Below, one piece after another: positions 1 through 4,903 of a stretch of 6,067 nt of DNA. Location of the stretch: assembly GCA_030669465.1 (NCBI GenBank), contig DAOVDN010000081.1, positions 1-6,067 on the forward strand, written 5' to 3'. Positions within the stretch are counted from its first letter, which is position 1. The number at the start of each line of letters is the position of its first letter. The position numbers were made by a program, and so were the translations under genes. The notes under the pieces are model-generated. The model did not search any database. It was not told the DNA's origin and saw only the letters and a program-made list of their open reading frames with translations. Source of the DNA: Desulfobacterales bacterium. Its GTDB lineage: Bacteria > Desulfobacterota > Desulfobacteria > Desulfobacterales > ETH-SRB1.

Positions 1-138
1 GAATCGATTGTTTTTTACCTTGGAATGAAGGAACTGGTTCCGAAAAATCTTGGCAAGAGCAAAATTGATGACATCATAAGGGAGGAAATGAGACATATCA
101 GAATGCTGAGCAATAAACTGATTTCTACGAAGTTATAA
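1..138 (+). CDS. C-terminal end of a rubrerythrin/ferritin-like diiron protein (partial)
   Basis: The open frame enters from the left edge and ends at TAA 136-138, giving the last 45 residues. They read as one amphipathic helix, a short turn (VPKNLGKSK) and a second helix containing EEMRHI. An E-x-x-H pair on a C-terminal helix is the typical iron-ligand signature of ferritin-like/rubrerythrin four-helix bundles, and the early ESIVFYLGMKE segment fits the preceding helix with its own ligand glutamate. Proteins of this family act in the cytoplasm in peroxide reduction or iron handling in anaerobes. No rubredoxin-like Cys4 domain follows, so this is either a rubrerythrin lacking that domain or one with it at the N-terminus. 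No clear terminator follows the stop. The family call is fairly safe; the exact function is not, because most of the protein lies outside the window. Confidence 0.7.
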   Translation, partial: ESIVFYLGMKELVPKNLGKSKIDDIIREEMRHIRMLSNKLISTKL

Positions 139-221
139 AATTTATATTTGAAATCAAGATCGCACAAATTCCATCAACAAAGCGGGGCTTGGTGTCATTA
201 TGTTGATTAGCGTATTAGTTG

Positions 222-241
222 GCATCTGTTTACACAGATGC
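222..241. repeat. Short hairpin upstream of the RAYT relic
   Basis: GCATCTG (222-228) and CAGATGC (235-241) form a perfect 7-bp stem with a 6-nt loop TTTACA. The stem can be extended by a G-T and a T-A pair (221/242 and 220/243). It ends 12 nt before the ATG of the RAYT relic. RAYT transposases act on small REP hairpins that often flank their own genes, so this could be a cognate REP remnant. It has no T-tract on either strand, so it is not a convincing intrinsic terminator. Confidence 0.4.
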
Positions 242-253
242 TATTGAAAAAAC

Positions 254-676
254 ATGTCAAGACCATGGAGAATTGAGCTTAAAGGTGCCCTGTATCACGT
301 TCTTTCACGGGGGAACGAACAGAGGGATATATTTTGGGATGATGAGGACCGGAACTGCGACCTTGAATCATTCAGAGAATCTTTAACCTAAGTTGAGCGA
401 TTTTTTGCGAAGAAATGTACCAAAATCTTGCGCAGGTCGAGTAAAAAATCGCTCAATTTAGGTTTAAGGATACCGGAAAAAGATAAGGCGGTCAGGGATT
501 TGATGATATATTTTTTGTGGCAAACAGGACGTTTTACAAACCAGAAGATATCAGAACTGTTCGGTCTATCGTACTCATCCGTTAGCAGACGAGTTGGTAT
601 TTTCAGAGAAAAACTTCACGTCGATAAAACCTTTAAAAAGGAATATGACGGGATAAGTGCGCTAATCAAGATGTGA
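254..676 (+). pseudogene. REP-associated tyrosine transposase (RAYT, Y1_Tnp/TnpA_REP) relic, internally deleted and interrupted
   Basis: ATG 254 opens a frame reading MSRPWRIELKGALYHVLSRG and continuing with NEQRDIFWDDEDR. This is the highly recognisable RAYT N-terminus. It stops at TAA 389-391, which lies inside an inserted miniature element (382-467). The same reading frame resumes at about 467 with RIPEKDKAVRDLMIYFL and a helix-turn-helix (TNQKISELFGLSYSSVSRRV), then ends at TGA 674-676. This is the DnaA-like C-terminal DNA-binding tail found in longer RAYTs. If the insert and one copy of its 5-bp duplication are removed, the two parts join in frame as about 113 codons. Full-length relatives with this tail are several times longer. 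The missing centre includes the HUH histidine motif (usually PNHxHLL-like) and the catalytic tyrosine, so the product cannot be an active transposase. The C-terminal piece could be read alone from TTG 428 (82 codons), but that start lies within the insert and has no ribosome binding site. Confidence 0.85.
382..467. mobile_element. 76-bp miniature inverted-repeat element (MITE) with TTTAA target duplication
   Basis: The left end CCTAAGTTGAGCGATTTTTT (387-406) and the right end AAAAAATCGCTCAATTTAGG (443-462) are inverted repeats matching at 19 of 20 positions. The core between them is 36 bp and codes for nothing. Identical TTTAA pentamers abut the two ends (382-386 and 463-467) and look like a target-site duplication. 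The element is inserted in the RAYT relic. Removing 81 bp (element plus one TTTAA) leaves the RAYT frame intact across the site. Ends beginning CCT with a 4-5 bp duplication resemble IS1380-family termini. That link is inferred, since no transposase of this kind is in the window. No second copy was seen here. Confidence 0.75.
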
Positions 677-709
677 CACTTTGTGGTTTTCGCTCCCGTA
701 GCCAGCTTA

Positions 710-974
710 TTATGGTTTAAAGACTTTCAATTTCAAGTCTTTTATCACCTTGAAATGTTTTGCATTACTCGAAACAAGGGTCATGTTGTTTTCTATGGCG
801 GTCGCGGCAATTATGGCATCCCCTGATCTTAAACCTGAAGACAAAGTATATTCCTCTACATAGATTGAAGCTCTATGCCCAATATTTTCAGTGAACGGTT
901 ACCTTTTCGTTTCTGTCGAGCGCTTTAAGTATGTCGTTCATTTTATATCTTAAATCAACAACAGTAGCTTTCAT
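710..974 (-). pseudogene. Collapsed type II toxin-antitoxin locus: antitoxin N-terminus joined to VapC/PIN toxin C-terminus
   Basis: On the minus strand a good Shine-Dalgarno GGAGG (complement of 980-984) lies 5 nt before ATG 974-972. The frame reads MKATVVDLRYKMNDILKALD followed by RNEKVTVH and stops at 890-888. This matches the N-terminus of small Phd/VapB-like antitoxins, but only 28 residues remain. In a different frame, from about 898 to TAA 712-710, the sequence encodes PFTENIGHRASIYVEEYTLS, then SGLRSGDAIIAATAIENN, then TLVSSNAKHFKVIKDLKLKV. This is the C-terminal part of a PIN-domain VapC toxin, including the conserved GDAIIAATA helix with an acidic metal ligand and the SSNAKHF motif. 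The antitoxin C-terminus and roughly the first half of the toxin, including its N-terminal catalytic aspartate, are gone, so neither product can work. The deletion junction lies near 890-900. The intact ribosome binding site and the uninterrupted halves suggest a fairly recent single deletion. Confidence 0.85.
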
Positions 975-1126
975 GGTAACCTCCATTGTAATGTATAGCT
1001 GAAATATGCATTTTTTGTGAAAGGTTATCAAGAATATTATGAGATACTGATAAGGGATGAGGATGGAGTGGAGAGGGCTTGAATATTTTCCAAATGCATC
1101 TGCCCTGGATGCAGGATGTAATTGGA

Positions 1127-1155
1127 TTGGATTTCCGGTGAAAATACGTTATATT
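1127..1155 (+). promoter_or_regulatory. Possible sigma70-like promoter for the first antiporter gene
   Basis: TTGGAT (1127-1132) and TATATT (1150-1155) are separated by 17 bp. The -10 matches the consensus at 5 of 6 positions and the -35 at only 3 of 6. A transcript from here would begin at about 1162-1163, essentially at the ATG of the antiporter gene, which also has no Shine-Dalgarno sequence. A leaderless mRNA is therefore possible. The evidence is weak because AT-rich spacers often contain such matches. Confidence 0.3.
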
Positions 1156-1162
1156 GAAAATT

Positions 1163-2353
1163 ATGAAGATTTTCTTTGCGCTGCTTATGATCGTTTTTCT
1201 TGCCTTCAGCGGATATCACCTGACCTTTCGAGGCTTCAGGCTGCCCCTTTTTGCCCGCAAATTTTATCTCACAGGAACTGAGTTTCTCTTTCTTGGCCTG
1301 CTGATCGGGCCTCAATTTTTGAATATTTTAGATCAGGAAACCCGGAAAGGCCTTGATCCCTTGAGCGCTCTTTTGCTCGGCTGGATAGGGATGATTTTCG
1401 GTTTTCAGTTTGAAATCGTCAAACTCCGGCGGTTTCCTCTGGAATACCTTACGGCAGCCATTCTGGAAGGGCTTTTGACTTTTGTAGCGGTCTTTTTTGC
1501 GGTTTATTTTACACTCCCACTTTTTTTCGATATCACAGATCCGATGAAAATCGTGGCATCGCTTACCCTTGCAGCAGCGGCCGCTTGCACAGCCCAGACA
1601 GGGCTGGCGCTGTTGGCTCCTGATATTATTACCAAACGTCAAGATACCGTAAGGTTTTTGAAGTATATTTCGAGCATTGACGGCTTGAGTGCTCTGCTCA
1701 TCTTTGGCCTCGCTTTCTTTTTCCGTCCACTATTATTTGCAGAACCTTCATGGATTTGGAAACTTGGGTTGGGGGTTTCTGTCAGCCTTGGTGCAAGCGC
1801 CGGGCTTCTTCTCCTTTATATCCTCCTTTTCAGCAGACGTCGTCAGGAAAGCGAATTGATTCTGGTGGTCATAGGAATGGTTGTTCTAACGAGTGGAATG
1901 GCTTCAGTGATCCGCTTTTCTCCCCTTATCGCAAATTTTTTTATCGGCTTATTTCTCGTGAATCTTTTGAGAGAAAAAGAGAGCATCTATCAAATCCTGA
2001 TCAGTATTGAAAAGCCGGTTTATCTGCTCCTTTTGCTTTTGCTGGGAGTAAGCTGGGACCTGGACTCGGCGTGGTTTTTCCTTTTGGCGGCAGTTTATTC
2101 TTTGTATCGAATATCAGGAAAATTTTTTGCCGGGTTTTTGATTACGCATTTAAGTCCGGAACTGAAGCGCTATCCACGTTGTCTCGGTTTTGGACTGGTT
2201 GATTCAGGGGGTCTTCCATTGGCCATATTGTTCGATTTCCAGCAAGGATTTCCACACGATGCCACTGCCGGTGTGATCAGCCTGGCATTACTGGCGGTCA
2301 TTTACAATGACTTTTTGAGCCCCCATTTCTTTAAACAGTTGATAGGAAAATAA
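1163..2353 (+). CDS. Cation:proton antiporter-like membrane protein (Na_H_Exchanger/CPA fold), antiporter A
   Basis: This is a very hydrophobic 396-residue protein with about 10-12 predicted membrane segments and no cytosolic C-terminal TrkA-N or TrkA-C domain. The layout matches the CPA superfamily. The motif LTGTEFLFLGLLIGP near residues 36-50 corresponds to the first core helix. SLTLAAAAACTAQTGLALLA (about 133-152) corresponds to the broken helix of the transport core. YISSIDGLSALL holds the likely ion-coupling aspartate, D173. YRISGKFFAGFL carries the conserved basic lysine K320, and GLVDSGGLPLAI is the late glycine-rich helix. CPA2 antiporters usually have two adjacent acidic residues at the coupling site. 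Here the position before the aspartate is isoleucine, so the transport mode is uncertain. It would exchange Na+ or K+ for H+ across the inner membrane. I chose ATG 1163; TTG 1154 would add three residues, and neither has a clear Shine-Dalgarno. A second, divergent antiporter follows 126 bp downstream. Confidence 0.8.
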   Translation: MKIFFALLMIVFLAFSGYHLTFRGFRLPLFARKFYLTGTEFLFLGLLIGPQFLNILDQETRKGLDPLSALLLGWIGMIFGFQFEIVKLRRFPLEYLTAAILEGLLTFVAVFFAVYFTLPLFFDITDPMKIVASLTLAAAAACTAQTGLALLAPDIITKRQDTVRFLKYISSIDGLSALLIFGLAFFFRPLLFAEPSWIWKLGLGVSVSLGASAGLLLLYILLFSRRRQESELILVVIGMVVLTSGMASVIRFSPLIANFFIGLFLVNLLREKESIYQILISIEKPVYLLLLLLLGVSWDLDSAWFFLLAAVYSLYRISGKFFAGFLITHLSPELKRYPRCLGFGLVDSGGLPLAILFDFQQGFPHDATAGVISLALLAVIYNDFLSPHFFKQLIGK

Positions 2354-2407
2354 ATAATTACCCATGAACAAAACCTTGAGGATAACAAGGGCTTTAGTCA
2401 CTTCTTA

Positions 2408-2440
2408 TTTCGTGTTTTCGCTCTTTCGTGTTTTTCGTGA
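2408..2440. repeat. Period-8 TTTCGTGT-type repeat in the spacer between the antiporter genes
   Basis: Consecutive 8-bp units TTTCGTGT (2408-2415), TTTCGCTC (2416-2423) and TTTCGTGT (2424-2431) are followed by the variant TTTTCGTGA (2432-2440). The spacer 2354-2479 holds nothing else convincing. A 28-codon open frame (2364-2450) runs through the repeat but has no ribosome binding site. A CCTTG/CAAGG pair near 2382-2398 is too short for a terminator. The unit resembles the C-T-T-T-G-T-G-C units of the inverted repeat at 4790-4890, which suggests one repeat family. Confidence 0.5.
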
Positions 2441-2479
2441 TTCATTTTAAGTAGTTTCTTAACTGCACAGGTCCAAAAG

Positions 2480-3826
2480 ATGCATCAAAATAGTAGAAAT
2501 CCGGCAACCAATCTTCTGGCGCTTTTCCTTATAATTATCTTTGCCGTATGTCTTAAAAGCTTTGATATAGAATCGAGCCGGCAATCGACGGGTCTGGTCA
2601 ATTTCTCTCTGGGCTTTTTGTTACTGGCGGCTTACCTGTGCGCTCGGATTCTCATAATGGCGCGCCTGCCCTTGATCAGTGCTTATATTATTGCCGGTAT
2701 TATTGCCGGACCTTATGTAAGCGGCTTTCTGACTTACGATATGGTTCAGCAGCTCCGGCTCATAGATGACCTGGCCTTAAGCTTCATTGCGCTTACGGCT
2801 GGAGGAGCTCTTCACCTGCAATCTCTCAAAAGACGCAGCAAACCCATTATCTTAAACATTGTCCTGATTACACTAATAGTTTTTGGATTAGTATTTATGT
2901 TCGTGGTCTTTACAGGCAACCATTTTAGTTTTACCCACAATCTCTCTTCAGCCCAGATAATCGCATTTGCCATCCTTTTGGGCGTTGTGTCCGTTGCTCG
3001 TTCTCCATCCTCAGCCATCGCTATTATCAGCGAATGTCGTGCTTCCGGTCCATTTACGGAGACAGTGCTCGGGGTTACTGTTGCAATGGATGTGCTTATT
3101 ATCGTTTTCTTCACATTGGCTCTGGCGTCAGCAAGAACTATTCTGACCGGTATTGGAATAATAGACTACCAGGCTTTCATGGCCTTATCTTTTGAGATGA
3201 CAGCTTCTCTTCTAATAGGCGCGGCGCTTGGCAAAGGGATTTCATTTTATATTAACCGGTCCGGACATGATCTCCCGCTCTTTCTTCTTTTTCTTGCTTT
3301 TGGAGTAACCAAAATTTCTTTGTGGTTAAGCCTTTTCATGGAAGAGCATTTTAATCTTTATCTACATTTAGAGCCCTTGCTTATTTGTATGAGCGCTGGG
3401 TTTACAGTTCAAAATTTCAGCAAAACAGGATCTTGCTTCATGGAAAGCCTGGATCGCATTGCCCTGCCGATCTACGTGCTCTTTTTTTCCTTAGCCGGAG
3501 CATCACTTAACCTTGAAGCGCTCCGTTTGTGCTGGCCTTTGGCAGTTTGCCTGGCTATGGTTCGTGCAATCAGTATTTTCGGCGGTACATGGCTTGCCGG
3601 AATAATTAACCAGGATCCGCCACGCCATAATCGGAATGCGTGGATGAGTTATCTCACACAGGCCGGGGTTGCTATTGGCCTGGCTCAACTCGCTCAACGC
3701 CAGCTTCCTGAGATTGGAATCTATTTGACCACCGTGGTTCTGGCGGTGATCTCCATTAATCAGGTGGTGGGACCTGTCATGTTTAAGATAGTTCTAAGCC
3801 TGGTTGGGGAGGCGGAAAAGCGTTAG
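2480..3826 (+). CDS. Cation:proton antiporter-like membrane protein (Na_H_Exchanger/CPA fold), antiporter B
   Basis: This 448-residue protein has about 12-13 membrane segments and no soluble regulatory domain. An extra N-terminal hydrophobic segment (about 11-28) precedes the core. The first core helix is RLPLISAYIIAGIIAGPYV (about 62-80). DDLALSFIALTAGGAL (96-111) is typical of the family. SVARSPSSAIAIISE (171-185) is the broken core helix. GVTVAMDVLIIVFF (198-211) holds the likely ion-coupling aspartate D204, preceded by methionine rather than the Asp or Asn usual in CPA2/CPA1 proteins. YLTQAGVAIGLA (391-402) is the characteristic late helix. The start ATG has a weak AGG at 2469-2471, 8 nt upstream. 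It lies downstream of and collinear with antiporter A but differs strongly from it in sequence, so this is not a recent duplication. The stop is only 10 bp from the stop of the oppositely oriented PII-like gene. It probably exchanges Na+ or K+ for H+; substrate and stoichiometry cannot be read from the sequence. Confidence 0.85.
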   Translation: MHQNSRNPATNLLALFLIIIFAVCLKSFDIESSRQSTGLVNFSLGFLLLAAYLCARILIMARLPLISAYIIAGIIAGPYVSGFLTYDMVQQLRLIDDLALSFIALTAGGALHLQSLKRRSKPIILNIVLITLIVFGLVFMFVVFTGNHFSFTHNLSSAQIIAFAILLGVVSVARSPSSAIAIISECRASGPFTETVLGVTVAMDVLIIVFFTLALASARTILTGIGIIDYQAFMALSFEMTASLLIGAALGKGISFYINRSGHDLPLFLLFLAFGVTKISLWLSLFMEEHFNLYLHLEPLLICMSAGFTVQNFSKTGSCFMESLDRIALPIYVLFFSLAGASLNLEALRLCWPLAVCLAMVRAISIFGGTWLAGIINQDPPRHNRNAWMSYLTQAGVAIGLAQLAQRQLPEIGIYLTTVVLAVISINQVVGPVMFKIVLSLVGEAEKR

Positions 3827-3836
3827 AGCTTGGGAA

Positions 3837-4253
3837 TTATTCTGAATCTTCCACAGGTTTTTCTTTTAGCGGTCTTCCAATCTTTTTTTCCATGTGCCGC
3901 TTGTGTTGTGCTATATCAACTTCCCGGCCAAGTCGCCCAAAGCTTGTGAGAGGCGCTACAAAATAGACACCCTGATGTGGCTTTCCGGTTTCGCGGCAGA
4001 GTGTTTCAAGATAAGCAACCGCCTGATCGAGAATTTCTCGATCTTCGATTGTAGTGACCAGGGTTTTGTTGTGATACATACCTCCGCCGGCAAGTGAGCG
4101 AAAACCAGCGAAAATTGGGATATGGTGGCTGATTAATTGAAGGGAATCCGTGGTTTCTATTACAGTGGAACCTGTAATGCCGATATCCAGCCAGCCGGTG
4201 ATAAGCTCATCAAGGAGTTCATCATTATTGATTACGGTCACCAAAAGGTACAC
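3837..4253 (-). CDS. PII-like (nitrogen regulatory protein P-II superfamily fold) signalling protein
   Basis: The product is a 138-residue soluble protein starting at GTG 4253-4251. An in-frame TAA directly abuts it upstream, so the start can only be here or further in; GAG 6 nt upstream is a weak Shine-Dalgarno. The N-terminus MYLLVTVINNDELLDELITG followed by WLDIGITGSTVIET reads as beta-alpha-beta of the ferredoxin-like PII fold. PIFAGFRSLAGGGMYHNKTL (47-66) replaces the T-loop region and contains the NKT-L strand seen in PII-like relatives. GKPHQGVYFVAPL (90-102) sits where the PII B-loop and following strand lie. The uridylylated tyrosine region and standard nucleotide-binding motifs of GlnB are not preserved, so this is a PII-like paralogue, not GlnB. 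A charged tail follows (about 108-138). PII-like trimers commonly bind small ligands and regulate neighbouring membrane transporters. It lies 34 bp downstream of the EIIA gene on the same strand and probably shares its transcript. Confidence 0.65.
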   Translation of the reverse strand: MYLLVTVINNDELLDELITGWLDIGITGSTVIETTDSLQLISHHIPIFAGFRSLAGGGMYHNKTLVTTIEDREILDQAVAYLETLCRETGKPHQGVYFVAPLTSFGRLGREVDIAQHKRHMEKKIGRPLKEKPVEDSE

Positions 4254-4287
4254 TTATCACTCGCTATTTTGCAAAAGTCTCTCAATT

Positions 4288-4758
4288 TCAATGAAACGTC
4301 ATTCTCTCTTCCAGTTCCCTGATCTCTTTCCAGAGCGCTTTCGGATACCTGGCTTGTCTAACTGACTCCAAAAATTCAGAATTCCGGCAGAGCCTGGAAA
4401 CTCCTGCAAGTATTTGCAGGTGCAAGGCTGTTTTATTTTCCGGAATCACCAGCGCCAGAATAATGTCTACAGGCAAGGCGTCGAGGGCTTCAAAGTCAAT
4501 CGGCTCAGTTAGACGGATCAAAAGAACGTTTGCATCCTTTACTTCCCGGCTCGTTGTATGCGGAAAGCCGATGCCGCCACCTATGCCTGTACTCATGGTC
4601 TCTTCTCGTTTCTTCAAGCCTTCATAGAGCATGGCAACATTTTTCACTAAGCCGCCCCGTACACAGGTATCGGACACAAAACGAAGCACTCTCTCCTTGT
4701 CAGGAAGCAAGATATTCAAAAAAATGTGTTCGGCTCGAAGGTACTTCCAGATTTTCAT
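4288..4758 (-). CDS. PTS EIIA domain protein (fructose/mannitol/PtsN-type EIIA-2)
   Basis: This 156-residue protein is a stand-alone EIIA type-2 domain of normal length. GGGIGFPHTT (60-69) contains the phosphorylatable histidine H67 in the classic G-(I/V)-x-x-P-H context. The later segments LIRLTEPIDFEALDALPVDI (about 81-100) and LALVIPENKTALHLQILAGV (about 101-120) match the family's conserved I-x-F-D/E-x-L-D-x-x-P-V and H-L-x-x-L-x-x-L elements. EIIA proteins receive a phosphoryl group from PEP through EI and HPr. No EIIB or EIIC sugar-permease gene is near, so a regulatory PtsN-like role is more likely than sugar uptake. In enteric bacteria PtsN controls K+ transport, which fits the antiporter neighbourhood; the analogy is inference. 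The start is ATG 4758-4756; there is no obvious Shine-Dalgarno, and an in-frame TGA lies a few codons upstream. The PII-like gene follows 34 bp downstream and ppsA ends 145 bp upstream. Confidence 0.88.
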   Translation of the reverse strand: MKIWKYLRAEHIFLNILLPDKERVLRFVSDTCVRGGLVKNVAMLYEGLKKREETMSTGIGGGIGFPHTTSREVKDANVLLIRLTEPIDFEALDALPVDIILALVIPENKTALHLQILAGVSRLCRNSEFLESVRQARYPKALWKEIRELEERMTFH

Positions 4759-4789
4759 AATACGGCTACATTGTCAGGAATTGAGTAAT

Positions 4790-4890
4790 AGTTCAGCCAC
4801 AAAGACACCAAGACACCAAGATTATAATATAATTATCTTAAAATTCATACATATCCCTCCTTTGTGCCTTTGTGCCTTAGTGGCTGAACT
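4790..4890. repeat. 101-bp inverted repeat made of 8-bp units, between ppsA and the EIIA gene
   Basis: The ends AGTTCAGCCAC (4790-4800) and GTGGCTGAACT (4880-4890) are perfect 11-bp inverted repeats. Inside them each arm holds three 8-bp units: CCACAAAG, ACACCAAG, ACACCAAG on the left (4798-4821 region), and CCACTAAG, GCACAAAG, GCACAAAG when the right arm is read on the minus strand. Over the 20 bases inside the perfect ends the arms match at 15. The AT-rich centre (about 4821-4854) is not repeated. No direct target duplication was found. In RNA it could fold into a long imperfect stem that partly separates ppsA from the downstream genes. It looks like a dispersed intergenic palindromic repeat, not a simple terminator, because no T-tract follows the stem on the minus strand. 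Confidence 0.65.
4821..4849 (-). promoter_or_regulatory. Possible promoter for the EIIA / PII-like genes inside the inverted repeat
   Basis: On the minus strand a perfect TATAAT -10 (complement of 4821-4826) is preceded about 16-17 bp upstream by ATGAAT/TATGAA, a weak -35. Transcription would start at about 4813 and leave a leader of roughly 55 nt before the EIIA ATG. The surrounding stretch is very AT-rich, so a chance match is quite possible. Confidence 0.25.
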
Positions 4891-4903
4891 GTTATGTAAT
4901 TGA

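Noticed and set aside
718..743. AAAGACTT / AAGTCTTT 8-bp inverted repeat followed by a short T-run, terminator-like on the plus strand
   Set aside because: It lies within the coding end of the VapC fragment (codons for KDLKLKVFK), the stem is AT-rich, and the repeat is explained by the amino-acid sequence.
1037..1315. Open frames on both strands at the start of the antiporter region (1037-1315 minus, 1057-1281 plus)
   Set aside because: They overlap the start of antiporter A out of frame, have no recognisable motif and no ribosome binding site.
2382..2398. CCTTG/CAAGG hairpin after antiporter A as a terminator
   Set aside because: The stem is only 5 bp and is not followed by a run of T.
2364..2450. 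28-codon open frame in the spacer between the antiporters
   Set aside because: It has no ribosome binding site and its second half is the period-8 repeat read as codons; the composition looks like a by-product of the repeat.
3894..4365. Several plus-strand open frames across the PII-like and EIIA genes
   Set aside because: They are antisense shadows; the minus-strand frames have clear family motifs and the plus-strand translations do not.
4790..4890. CRISPR array or tandem-repeat spacer structure
   Set aside because: The units are 8 bp, contiguous and arranged as two inverted arms, with no spacer-like unique sequences between repeats and no cas genes.
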